A stretch of 15,326 bases of DNA from Bifidobacterium breve (GCA_945869715.1 CAMBPP010000024.1:1-15326); one strand, 5' to 3'; positions 7,417 through 14,987 are shown, numbered from the stretch's first letter. Translations and numbers: made by a program. Notes: generated by a model from the sequence alone, not told the origin.

Positions 7417-9762
7417 TCAGGTATTCACAATGATGAGTACGAGTCCTGCCACTGCTGCGGCAGCAAATAACAAGGCCCCGTACTGACTTACTTTCCCGGA
7501 CTGCACCGGACGTAATACATTTCCAGTTCCACGCGCAACTGCGCCAGAACCATTTACTGCCCCGTCAACCACACGTTGGTCGACATTGCGATAAACCCAA
7601 CCTGCAACGCGACGCGCTACAAGACCAGCACCGTTAACGATGCCGTCGAGAATGTTTTGGTTCACCCAGTAAGCAGCTTTTGCTATGGGGTGTGCAATTC
7701 CGTGCACAAAGACCTTTTCATAGAGATGGTCCAGGTAGTACTTGTTCACCAAGAAGCGATAGCCCAATGCAAGCAACTTGTTGCGGCTGGTGAGCCCAAC
7801 AAAGAAACCCGATTTCTTGGTGTACATCTGCACGCTAATGAGCCAGCTGATGAGCATTCCCACAAGAACGATAATCACTGACATTGCAGCTTTCGACCAT
7901 TTGAACGGTGCGTGCTGCAGTTGTGGCGCATTACAGATTCCTTTTTCAGGAGTGCTGGTTCCACATACTGATTTAGCATGCCCACCATGTTCGCCCTCGG
8001 CAGCATGAGGCTCTTCACCTACTGGAGCTTCTGCACCTGCGGCAATTGCTGCGGGAACGCCACGGGTTTCACCCACCGCCGCATGATCCATATCTTCCAC
8101 GACAACCGAACGTGGTTCTACCCACTTGGTCATGCGCTCCCAGCTTTCACCAAATGGTGTTGCATTGAAAAGTCCGGCGCCTAAGGCAAGGGTTGCAAGA
8201 ATCATAAGCGGAACGGTGATGAGCAAATTACTCTCATGCGGACCGTGGCTTGCATGTGCATCGCCGTGTACTTCACCGTGTGCATCGCCATGGTCATCGT
8301 GTGATTCACCAGCAGAAGCACCGCGTGGTTCACCAAAGAAGGTGAGGTAGGTAGCGCGGGTCATGTACGCCGCAGTCATGAAGGCGCCAACGAGCCCAAC
8401 GACCATGAAGACTTGGTATCCGTTGTGCCCGACGTTGTCAATAATTTCATCTTTTGAAAAGAAGCCCGCGAAAGGAAACACGCCGCACAGAGCCAGAGTG
8501 GAGATGATCCACGTGGTGAAAGTAATAGGCATGAACTTACGTAGCCCACCCATGTCTTTTTTCATTTCAAAGGAGTGATGCGATGCACTATGGCTAATGG
8601 AGCCTGCCGCCAAGAAGAGACATGCTTTAAAAAATGCGTGGGTGAAAATATGGAACACGGCCGGCATCCATGCACCTGCACCAAGGCCCATCATCATGTA
8701 GCCGAGTTGGCTCACTGTTGAATACGCCAAAACTTTTTTAATGTCGGTTTGCACAAAGGCCAGTGCAGCTGCGATCACGATGGTGATTCCGCCAATCAAC
8801 GTGATGAGATTGACCCCACTACCGAAAATATTCATTCCTTCGAAGAACACTGGGTACAGCCGGGCAACGAGGAACACGCCAGCGACCACCATGGTAGATG
8901 AATGCAAAAGTGAGCTAACAGGTGTTGGCCCGGCCATTGCATCGGGCAACCACGTGTGCAGTGGGAACTGACCACTCTTACCAATGCAAGCGATGAATAG
9001 CGCAACTGCACCAACAGTGATTGCGGCGTGGCCTGGGTTGCCTGATAACGCCCATGCAGAAAGCCCTCGAATACTGAACCCTGATACCCCTAGGTGTTCT
9101 TGCGTCCATGAGTTGGCACTGAAGAATAAAACGCTTGTGCCGACCAAGAGACCAATGTCTCCGGTACGCGTTGTGAAAAAGGCTTTAAGCGCTGCTCGGC
9201 TATTTGCGCCCTCTTCCCACCAGTGACCAATGAGCATGAATGAGCACAGTCCCATGATTTCCCAACCCAAAATGAGTTGAATCATGTTTTCTGCGACCAC
9301 CATGTTCAACATTCCTGCCGAGAACAATGTAAGAGAAGCAAAGAAGTGCGTATACCTGCGGTCACCGCGCAAATACTCAAGTGAGTAGATCTGCACTAAA
9401 GAGGAAATAAATGCGACCACTACCAGAATGGTGAGCGAGAGACCATCGATGTGTTGGCCAATGCCAAATTCGAATCCACCGCTGTTCCACCAGGTCCATG
9501 AACGGATCACTGGGTCGATGTATTGCTCTTCAGTTGCGCCATTTACCCGGTTGATCCACTGCAATGCAGCTCCGACTGAAAACACAAGCGATGCGACCAT
9601 AGACAGCACGCCGAGTTCACTACCTTTCATTGGCAACTTCTTGCCAAAGAAAATAATGAGGGCAAAAGCCACTGCCGGGATAACAGGAATGAGGAAGGCG
9701 TGTTCTAAGAACCACCCCGACGACAAGGCTTCATGAGCCACAGTTGATGCCTCTGCAAACAT
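7417..9762 (-). CDS. nuoL: NADH-quinone oxidoreductase subunit L (extended)
   Basis: The distal proton-pumping subunit, with the long lateral helix that spans the membrane arm. At 781 residues it is well above E. coli NuoL (613). Channel residues are intact: E168 in GWEIMG, K261 in GKSGQFPLHTWLPDAM, K379 in HAFFKACLF and K437 in FFSKDEI. Extra length comes from a His/Asp-rich loop (484-511) after FFGEPR and from a charged linker (about 545-620) with two cysteines, C600 and C610. A membrane helix (about 624-645), the lateral-helix region and the terminal helix (about 761-779) follow. The lateral part contains a near-duplicate, ILDGIVNGAGLVAR (704-717) and VVDGAVNGSGAVAR (731-744). It starts 2 bp after the nuoK stop, with AAGGG upstream. 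Mrp antiporter subunits are excluded by the operon. Confidence 0.97.
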   Translation of the reverse strand: MFAEASTVAHEALSSGWFLEHAFLIPVIPAVAFALIIFFGKKLPMKGSELGVLSMVASLVFSVGAALQWINRVNGATEEQYIDPVIRSWTWWNSGGFEFGIGQHIDGLSLTILVVVAFISSLVQIYSLEYLRGDRRYTHFFASLTLFSAGMLNMVVAENMIQLILGWEIMGLCSFMLIGHWWEEGANSRAALKAFFTTRTGDIGLLVGTSVLFFSANSWTQEHLGVSGFSIRGLSAWALSGNPGHAAITVGAVALFIACIGKSGQFPLHTWLPDAMAGPTPVSSLLHSSTMVVAGVFLVARLYPVFFEGMNIFGSGVNLITLIGGITIVIAAALAFVQTDIKKVLAYSTVSQLGYMMMGLGAGAWMPAVFHIFTHAFFKACLFLAAGSISHSASHHSFEMKKDMGGLRKFMPITFTTWIISTLALCGVFPFAGFFSKDEIIDNVGHNGYQVFMVVGLVGAFMTAAYMTRATYLTFFGEPRGASAGESHDDHGDAHGEVHGDAHASHGPHESNLLITVPLMILATLALGAGLFNATPFGESWERMTKWVEPRSVVVEDMDHAAVGETRGVPAAIAAGAEAPVGEEPHAAEGEHGGHAKSVCGTSTPEKGICNAPQLQHAPFKWSKAAMSVIIVLVGMLISWLISVQMYTKKSGFFVGLTSRNKLLALGYRFLVNKYYLDHLYEKVFVHGIAHPIAKAAYWVNQNILDGIVNGAGLVARRVAGWVYRNVDQRVVDGAVNGSGAVARGTGNVLRPVQSGKVSQYGALLFAAAAVAGLVLIIVNT

Positions 9763-9764
9763 CG

Positions 9765-10064
9765 TTAGCCCTTCATTTCCGAAAGTTCATCGAGCGCAAT
9801 GGATTTACGATTGCGATACACAAGAAGGACGAGCGCCAAACCCACTCCTACTTCAGCTGCTGCAACAGCAATGATGTACAACGCGAACACGTGGCCATCA
9901 ACACTGCCGTTACGCAAGGCAAACGCGAGGAAATTGATGTTGACTGAGTTCAAAATGAGTTCAATGGACATTAAGACCATGACAGCATTGCGACGAGCAA
10001 TGACTCCGTACACACCAATGCAAAAAAGCACTGCTGCAAGAATGAGGAACTGATTCACCAACAT
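9765..10064 (-). CDS. nuoK: NADH-quinone oxidoreductase subunit K
   Basis: Small membrane subunit of 99 residues with three transmembrane helices, related to MrpC, part of the central proton path. The two essential membrane glutamates are present: E35 in MSIELILNSVN and E71 in AVAAAEVGVGLAL. The ATG follows the nuoJ stop by 3 bp and has GGAAGGA upstream; the nuoL start follows 2 bp after its own stop, so the three genes are likely translated together. Full length, nothing odd. Confidence 0.97.
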   Translation of the reverse strand: MLVNQFLILAAVLFCIGVYGVIARRNAVMVLMSIELILNSVNINFLAFALRNGSVDGHVFALYIIAVAAAEVGVGLALVLLVYRNRKSIALDELSEMKG

Positions 10065-10067
10065 GTG

Positions 10068-10562
10068 TTAGTCCTTCCTTGCCAAAACGATTGCTCCAAT
10101 AATTGCCGCAAGGAGCACAAACGACAACGCCCAAAACGGAAGCAAGTATGGCCCAAAAATTTGATCTGAAATTGCTTGAGTACTTACCAACTCTGAGTCG
10201 GTAGGAAGCTTTTCATCTCCGAAACTTGAAGTAAGCGCCAAAATCATGACACCAAGTAACAGCAGCGAGGCTGGTATGCCGAAATACCAGGTGGGGTTAT
10301 TAAGTTGTTTTTCTTTACCTAATTGAGCACGGGTCAACATGGTGCCAAACAAGAAGAGCACCATTACTGCGCCGATGTACACAAGAACTTGAGTCACCGC
10401 AACGAATTCTGCTGCAAGCAAAATATATTGGGCCGCCGCACCGGCAAGCACAAGCACCAGCCACAGCGCCGCATGCACCACATTGTTCACAGTGACCACG
10501 CGTAGTGCACCAACCACCATGATGACGGCAATAATTCCAAAGGCAATATTTTGAGCAACCAC
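10068..10562 (-). CDS. nuoJ: NADH-quinone oxidoreductase subunit J
   Basis: Membrane subunit of 164 residues with five predicted transmembrane helices. The conserved third helix, AEFVAVTQVLVYIGAVMVLF (51-70), which carries the pi-bulge involved in coupling quinone reduction to proton transfer, is clear. The C-terminal half is variable, as is normal in the family. The start codon is GTG, 2 bp after the nuoI stop, with only a weak AAAGG about 12 bases upstream, so translation probably depends on coupling to nuoI. Confidence 0.95.
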   Translation of the reverse strand: MVAQNIAFGIIAVIMVVGALRVVTVNNVVHAALWLVLVLAGAAAQYILLAAEFVAVTQVLVYIGAVMVLFLFGTMLTRAQLGKEKQLNNPTWYFGIPASLLLLGVMILALTSSFGDEKLPTDSELVSTQAISDQIFGPYLLPFWALSFVLLAAIIGAIVLARKD

Positions 10563-10564
10563 CG

Positions 10565-11056
10565 TTACTTTTTGCCTTTCTTGTCAGCGCCAACTTCTAG
10601 TTCTGGTGCTGCAGGAACAGTTTCCATCCACTCCCCAAGTTTTGACTTGTCGTGTAGAAGGTCGGCAATGCGTGGCTCGGAGTATTCATACTCGGGGCTC
10701 CAAAAAAGTGCATCGAAGGGACACACATCGACACATATTCCGCAATACATGCACAATGCATAGTCAATATCGAAACGGTCGAGTTTGTTCACCGCACGAG
10801 GTTTACCACCGGCACGACGTGGTGGAGCGAGTTCTTTATGTCCTTCAATGTAAATACACCAGTCGGGGCATGAGCGTGCGCACAGCATGCACGACGTGCA
10901 GTTGCCCTCGTGAAGAGCAATGACTCCGCGGGCGCGCACGGGGGGCGCTTCCTTTACGTGCGGATACTGAACAGTGTTGGCACCATGCGTAATGGTTTCC
11001 ACCATGGTGCCAAAGGTGACTCCAAGGCCCTTGAATAATCCGGGTACTTTTGGCAT
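10565..11056 (-). CDS. nuoI: NADH-quinone oxidoreductase subunit I, 2x[4Fe-4S] ferredoxin-like
   Basis: Peripheral-arm subunit of 163 residues carrying the two [4Fe-4S] clusters N6a and N6b that pass electrons to N2 in NuoB. Ligands are C53, C56, C59, C63 (NCTSCMLCARSCP) and C102, C105, C108, C112 (LCMYCGICVDVCP); there is an extra C67. With NuoEFG absent, this subunit is the most likely docking point for the electron donor, as NdhI is in the ferredoxin-dependent cyanobacterial/chloroplast complex. The tail ends in GADKKGKK, a basic patch. The ATG overlaps the nuoH stop by one base (TAATG), implying translational coupling. Confidence 0.97.
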   Translation of the reverse strand: MPKVPGLFKGLGVTFGTMVETITHGANTVQYPHVKEAPPVRARGVIALHEGNCTSCMLCARSCPDWCIYIEGHKELAPPRRAGGKPRAVNKLDRFDIDYALCMYCGICVDVCPFDALFWSPEYEYSEPRIADLLHDKSKLGEWMETVPAAPELEVGADKKGKK

Positions 11057-12108
11057 TAGAACGCAACCTTCAAAACTGACGTCGCCACGATGTTGACGAG
11101 CGAAATGGGAATAAGAATCTTCCAGGCAAAACGTTGCAGTTGGTCTTCACGAAAGCGTGGGTAACTGAAACGCACCCACATGATGATGAATGCCAAGCCA
11201 AGCATTTTTGTCAACATGATGAGGGGTCCGCCAACGTTCATCCAATTGTCAACGTCGTTAATTCCGGTCCATCCGAACCAAGAGAAAGGAACGCCCCAAC
11301 CACCAAGGAAAAGCACAGATGCAATGAACGCAAACACACCAGCGGTTGCAAATTCACCAATGAAGAAAATGAGAAACCTGAAACCCGAGTATTCGGTCAT
11401 ATAACCCGACACCAATTCCGATTCAGCAATTGGCATGTCGAAAGGTGTCTGCGTTAGTTCCGCCTGCACAGCAATCATAAATATAAGAAAACCAATGAAT
11501 TGGGTCAGTAGATACGGATTGCCTAAGCCATCCCATCCAAAAATGCTTCCAGCATTTTGCGCAACGACAATGTCTTGCAAATTCATTGAGCCTGCCTGAA
11601 TGACAACACCCACAACGGCGAGGATCATAGGAAGCTCATACGCAATGAGCTGACCTGCGGCACGTAAGCCACCAAGTAATGAATATTTGTTAGCACTCGC
11701 CCAACCAGCCATCAAAATACCGAGTACTGAAACTGACGACACCGCAAGCGCATAAAACACGCCAGCTTCAAAGTTGGTGATCCAAGCATCGGGCCCAAAT
11801 GGCACAACGACAACAAGCAAAAAGGTGCTTGACAAAACAACAAGAGGAGCAATCTTGAAAACAAATTTGTCGGCGCGTTCTGGCATCAGATCTTCTTTTT
11901 GCAACCATTTGCCTACTTCAGCAAAGAGTTGCATTGATCCGTACGGACCGGCCTCCATTGGCCCAAGGCGACTCTGCATAAACGACATCATCTTGAATAA
12001 GAAGAGGTACACGATGGTGCCAGCAGGAAGCAGCACAGCGACTGAACCCCCAAGGAGGCGCAGAATAGTTTGCCCCCAATAAGGGATGCTGGAAAGTAGG
12101 GCGAACAT
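11056..12108 (-). CDS. nuoH: NADH-quinone oxidoreductase subunit H (variant quinone-site signatures)
   Basis: Membrane subunit of 350 residues that anchors the peripheral arm and forms part of the quinone tunnel and the E-channel. It is identified by MQSRLGP-x3-GPYG near 44-57 and by the loop AELTQTPFDMPIAESELVSG (216-235). Several family signatures differ. The usual ER of the first helix aligns with L37-F38. GPNRVGP is GPMEAGP. The loop normally reads AE-x-NR-x-PFDLPEAE, but here NR is T219-Q220 and the PE glutamate (Thermus Nqo8 E223) is I227. E217, E229, E231 and E239 are kept. The reading frame is intact and full length, so it is not a pseudogene. It begins at TGATG directly on the nuoD stop, where nuoEFG would normally lie. 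Confidence 0.96.
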   Translation of the reverse strand: MFALLSSIPYWGQTILRLLGGSVAVLLPAGTIVYLFLFKMMSFMQSRLGPMEAGPYGSMQLFAEVGKWLQKEDLMPERADKFVFKIAPLVVLSSTFLLVVVVPFGPDAWITNFEAGVFYALAVSSVSVLGILMAGWASANKYSLLGGLRAAGQLIAYELPMILAVVGVVIQAGSMNLQDIVVAQNAGSIFGWDGLGNPYLLTQFIGFLIFMIAVQAELTQTPFDMPIAESELVSGYMTEYSGFRFLIFFIGEFATAGVFAFIASVLFLGGWGVPFSWFGWTGINDVDNWMNVGGPLIMLTKMLGLAFIIMWVRFSYPRFREDQLQRFAWKILIPISLVNIVATSVLKVAF

Positions 12109-13280
12109 CAGCGGTCAATGTCTCCGAGGATGAAGTACAGCGAAGCAAGAATGGTGATGATGTCGGGGACGTACACGCCTTTCAACAGCCATGGCACGAT
12201 GGAAATATTATTGAAACTTGCAGAGCGAATTTTGACACGGAAGGGCCCAAGGTCGCCTTTAGACACAACGTAGTAACCCATTTCACCCAACGGATTTTCC
12301 GTTGACACCCAGGCTTCACCTTCTGGCACTTTGATAATGCGTGGCACTTTGGTCATGACAGGGCCACTGGGCAATGTGTCTAACAGACGCTCGACAATGT
12401 AGGTCGATTCACGTGTTTCTTGGAGACGAATCCAACAACGTGCGTACGAGTCGCCATCGAGGTGAGTCCACACTTTCCAATCGACCTTGTCCCATGCCAT
12501 TGGCAATGATTGATCGCGACGAAGGTCCCAGTCGACACCACTAGCGCGCAAGTTTGCGCCCGACATGCCGTACTGCAATGCAACATCTCGCGGAATGACA
12601 CCAATACCACGTGTACGTGATTCAAAAATTTCGTTGCCGAAAAGTAGGTTCTCGATTTCATCGCAGAACTTACGCATCTTTTTCATGACGGCACGTGTTT
12701 CATCTACCCAACCTGCGGGCAAGTCGTCTTTGAGTCCACCAATACGGTCGAAGTTAGGATGGAAACGTCCGCCGGTTGCACCTTCAATGAGGTTCAATAC
12801 ATATTCGCGATCGCGGAATGCAAAGAAGACAGGTGTAATTGCACCCAACTGCACACCAAGGTCTCCGAGGAATAGCGAGACGTTTGCAATACGGGAAAGC
12901 TCAAACAAAATGGTGCGAATCCACTGAGCACGAGGTGGTGCTTCAATTTCCATCAACTGTTCTGCTGCCAAAATAAATGGCACTTCGTTGGCAAAACTGC
13001 CAAGCCAGTCAATGCGGTTCACTAGTGCAGTGACCTGCGGGAAGGTGCGCACTTCAGTCAACTTTTCATAACCACGGTGCATGTACCCACAAGATGGTTC
13101 TGCCCACAACACTTGCTCGCCATCGAGACGCGCAATGATACGCAACGTGCCGTGAGTAGCGGGATGTTGTGGCCCAATGTTGAGGGTCATCCCCTCGGTT
13201 TCAAGTTCTACATTGACGCGTGCATCTGCTGCTTGCGATGCAATGTAGGCCAACTGTTGACGATCACCAATTATTGTCAT
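12108..13280 (-). CDS. nuoD: NADH-quinone oxidoreductase subunit D (variant quinone site)
   Basis: The 49-kDa-type subunit, 390 residues, which forms most of the quinone headgroup pocket beside N2. NIGPQHPATHGT (34-45) keeps H43, equivalent to bovine H59 and Thermus H38. HRG (68-70) keeps R69, equivalent to the NDUFS2 Arg85 methylated by NDUFAF7. An ungapped alignment to the bovine protein (offset 16) places W92 (RIDWLGSF) at quinone-binding Tyr108, and Q144 (GVQLGAITP) at Asp160, the partner of H59. Near the C-terminus the usual GS-x-D is AS-L-Y382, before GDIDR. The NiFe-hydrogenase Cys motifs are absent. The start overlaps the nuoC stop as ATGA and the stop overlaps nuoH as TGATG. The gene is not fused to nuoC. 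Confidence 0.97.
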   Translation of the reverse strand: MTIIGDRQQLAYIASQAADARVNVELETEGMTLNIGPQHPATHGTLRIIARLDGEQVLWAEPSCGYMHRGYEKLTEVRTFPQVTALVNRIDWLGSFANEVPFILAAEQLMEIEAPPRAQWIRTILFELSRIANVSLFLGDLGVQLGAITPVFFAFRDREYVLNLIEGATGGRFHPNFDRIGGLKDDLPAGWVDETRAVMKKMRKFCDEIENLLFGNEIFESRTRGIGVIPRDVALQYGMSGANLRASGVDWDLRRDQSLPMAWDKVDWKVWTHLDGDSYARCWIRLQETRESTYIVERLLDTLPSGPVMTKVPRIIKVPEGEAWVSTENPLGEMGYYVVSKGDLGPFRVKIRSASFNNISIVPWLLKGVYVPDIITILASLYFILGDIDR

Positions 13281-13981
13281 TCTGCAGATCCTTCCGCATC
13301 ATCTTCGTCGCCGCCGCCAGGTAGTGGTTCTACATCGACAATTCCAGGCCATGGCTTCACCATGCGTGCAAGCAATGGAAAATCTTTGCGCAATGGATGC
13401 CCCTCGAAGTCGGTCGGCAAGTACATATTGCGTAGATCGGGATGACCTGCAAATGAGATGCCAAACATTTCGTGTGCTTCTCGTTCGTGCCAGTTAGCAC
13501 CGGTAAAAACACTTACCCATGATGGAACCACTGGAGTTGCATCTGGTACATCGGCTTTCATGGTGATACCCACGTGCGTGCGATGATTCACGATGCGAGC
13601 GAACACCTGTAGACGCGTTTCCCCACCAGCTAAACCTTGTTTGATTTCAGTATCACGTTCTACTGGCTCTGCAGTGGGGTCTTCTTCGCCTTTTCCAAAT
13701 GGAGATGGCAGCCAATCGATTGCTGAAAGAAAACAGAAATAGTCAAACCCCAAACTTGTTTTTAAAGCTGCAGCACTTGTTGCCCATGTATCGGTGGCAA
13801 CACGCACACAGAGATCGTTGCCGACATTGATATGAGACTGTAGGAGTGCGCTTCCCAAACAAGCAGACACATCGCTCAACAATTGTTCGCGCATTGCGTC
13901 GTGGCGCGGTGCTGCTTCAGCGCTGGAATCAGTGGGAGACGACAACGGGCTTACCTTTACGCTCTGCAGTGGCAGCAGCAT
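13277..13981 (-). CDS. nuoC: NADH-quinone oxidoreductase subunit C
   Basis: The 30-kDa-type peripheral subunit that packs against NuoD and NuoB; it binds no cofactor. Recognised by VPSWVSVFTGANWHEREAHE (152-171), MFGISFAGHPDLRNMYLPTD and EGHPLRKDFPL (193-203). An acidic insertion of about 30 residues (92-120) lies between AIDW and LQVFARI, and the tail is acidic (GGGDEDDAEGSAE). The start is uncertain: the ATG at 13981 would overlap nuoB by 53 bp and lacks a Shine-Dalgarno. A TTG at 13945 has AAAGG 8 bases upstream, and an ATG at 13894 lies 34 bp after the nuoB stop. All conserved domain sequence is downstream of these choices. It overlaps nuoD as ATGA. Confidence 0.93.
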   Translation of the reverse strand: MLLPLQSVKVSPLSSPTDSSAEAAPRHDAMREQLLSDVSACLGSALLQSHINVGNDLCVRVATDTWATSAAALKTSLGFDYFCFLSAIDWLPSPFGKGEEDPTAEPVERDTEIKQGLAGGETRLQVFARIVNHRTHVGITMKADVPDATPVVPSWVSVFTGANWHEREAHEMFGISFAGHPDLRNMYLPTDFEGHPLRKDFPLLARMVKPWPGIVDVEPLPGGGDEDDAEGSAE

Positions 13982-14486
13982 CGCTGTTCATAGCGACGTA
14001 TCCGTCACCACGCCAACGTGCGGCCATGTCTTCATTTTTAATGCGTTGTTGCAACAACACGATTCCTTCAAGAAGTGCTTCTGGTCGTGGTGGGCAACCT
14101 GGTACGTAAACATCGACAGGAAGAATTTGGTCAATACCTTTTGTAACCGAGTAGCTATCCCAATAAGGACCACCGCAGTTGGCGCAACTTCCCATTGAAA
14201 TGACATATTTCGGTTCCGGCATTTGCTCGTATAAACGTTTGATTGCAGGAGCCATCTTGTCGGTCACGGTTCCTGAAATCACCACAAGGTCTGCTTGTCG
14301 CGGGCTAGCAGGAAGAGGAATAACACCAAGACGCATGACGTCGTAACGAGGCGAACCAAATGCCGCACCCATTTCGATGGCACAACACGCAAGGCCCCAC
14401 TGGTACACCCACAAGCTGTACGAGCGTCCCATATTGAAAAGAGATGTCAGAGGCTTAGGTAGCCGACCACGTTCTACGAGTCCCAT
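13929..14486 (-). CDS. nuoB: NADH-quinone oxidoreductase subunit B (N2 cluster)
   Basis: The PSST-type subunit, 185 residues, carrying the terminal [4Fe-4S] cluster N2 that reduces quinone. Ligands are the tandem C34-C35 (GLACCAIEM), C101 (GSCANCGG) and C131 (VPGCPPRPEA). C104 is an extra cysteine near N2. The quinone-site loop usually reads RFG-x2-FRASPRQAD; here it is RLGVIPLPASPRQAD, one residue longer and without the FR pair. The C-terminal extension (about 150-185) is typical in length variation. The ATG is 64 bp after nuoA, with AAGGG about 10 bases upstream. The 3' end overlaps the longest nuoC frame. Confidence 0.97.
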   Translation of the reverse strand: MGLVERGRLPKPLTSLFNMGRSYSLWVYQWGLACCAIEMGAAFGSPRYDVMRLGVIPLPASPRQADLVVISGTVTDKMAPAIKRLYEQMPEPKYVISMGSCANCGGPYWDSYSVTKGIDQILPVDVYVPGCPPRPEALLEGIVLLQQRIKNEDMAARWRGDGYVAMNSDAAATAERKGKPVVVSH

Positions 14487-14550
14487 ATCTTTTAGCCCTT
14501 CGCCTTTTTCACTCTGCAGGTGCGCAATTCAAGTGGCAAACATTGTGCTG

Positions 14551-14916
14551 TTAAACCCATCGCAACACTCCCTTACGCCATGCATAAACAAGCCCAAGCA
14601 ATAGAACAGCAACAAAGACACCCATTTCAATGAGTCCAAATGATCCGTAGCGCTCAAGTTGCGTTGCCCATGGGAATAAAAAGACTGCTTCCACATCGAA
14701 TACGACGAACAAGAGTGCGAAAACGTAATAACGAATTTGGCTTTGAGACCAGCCTTCACCAACGGGGTCTACACCACTTTCATAGGACATCAATTTTTCG
14801 CGCGTGGGGTGATTCGGTCGCAAAAGCGACGAGACCCACAGCAGGAGCCCTGCCAAAGCAAAAGAAAGTAGCCCAAACCAAAACACGGTGAGATAAGAAC
14901 GCAAGAAGGGGGACAT
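14551..14916 (-). CDS. nuoA: NADH-quinone oxidoreductase subunit A
   Basis: Small membrane subunit of 121 residues with three transmembrane helices, at the joint of the membrane and peripheral arms. It has the signature YESGVDPVGEGWSQSQIRYY (45-64) followed by FDVEAVFLFPWA, with the Asp and Glu that line the E-channel kept. The Cys seen in mitochondrial ND3 (YECG) is Ser here, as in many bacteria. It is the first nuo gene of the operon. The 71 bp upstream (14917-14987) show no convincing promoter or Shine-Dalgarno on the minus strand, so the operon may be read from further upstream, through the amidotransferase gene, or from a non-standard promoter. Confidence 0.96.
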   Translation of the reverse strand: MSPFLRSYLTVFWFGLLSFALAGLLLWVSSLLRPNHPTREKLMSYESGVDPVGEGWSQSQIRYYVFALLFVVFDVEAVFLFPWATQLERYGSFGLIEMGVFVAVLLLGLVYAWRKGVLRWV

Positions 14917-14987
14917 CTCATACGAAACTACTACTTGACACTCATTTGAGAGGAAACCAACGCGCCTTCCTGCAAGATTTCAGGCTG

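Noticed and set aside
12108..13280. NuoD-like protein could be a group 4 NiFe-hydrogenase large subunit
   Set aside because: The paired CxxC motifs that bind Ni-Fe at both ends are absent; only a lone Cys64 precedes HRG. A full set of nuoA/H/J/K/L/M/N accompanies it.
14487..14550. Possible small gene or promoter in the nuoA-nuoB gap
   Set aside because: No open frame with a ribosome site and no promoter pair at proper spacing was found on the minus strand.
14935..14940. Plus-strand TTGACA between nuoA and the amidotransferase gene
   Set aside because: It points away from any plus-strand gene and no -10 box follows at 16-18 bases; taken as chance.
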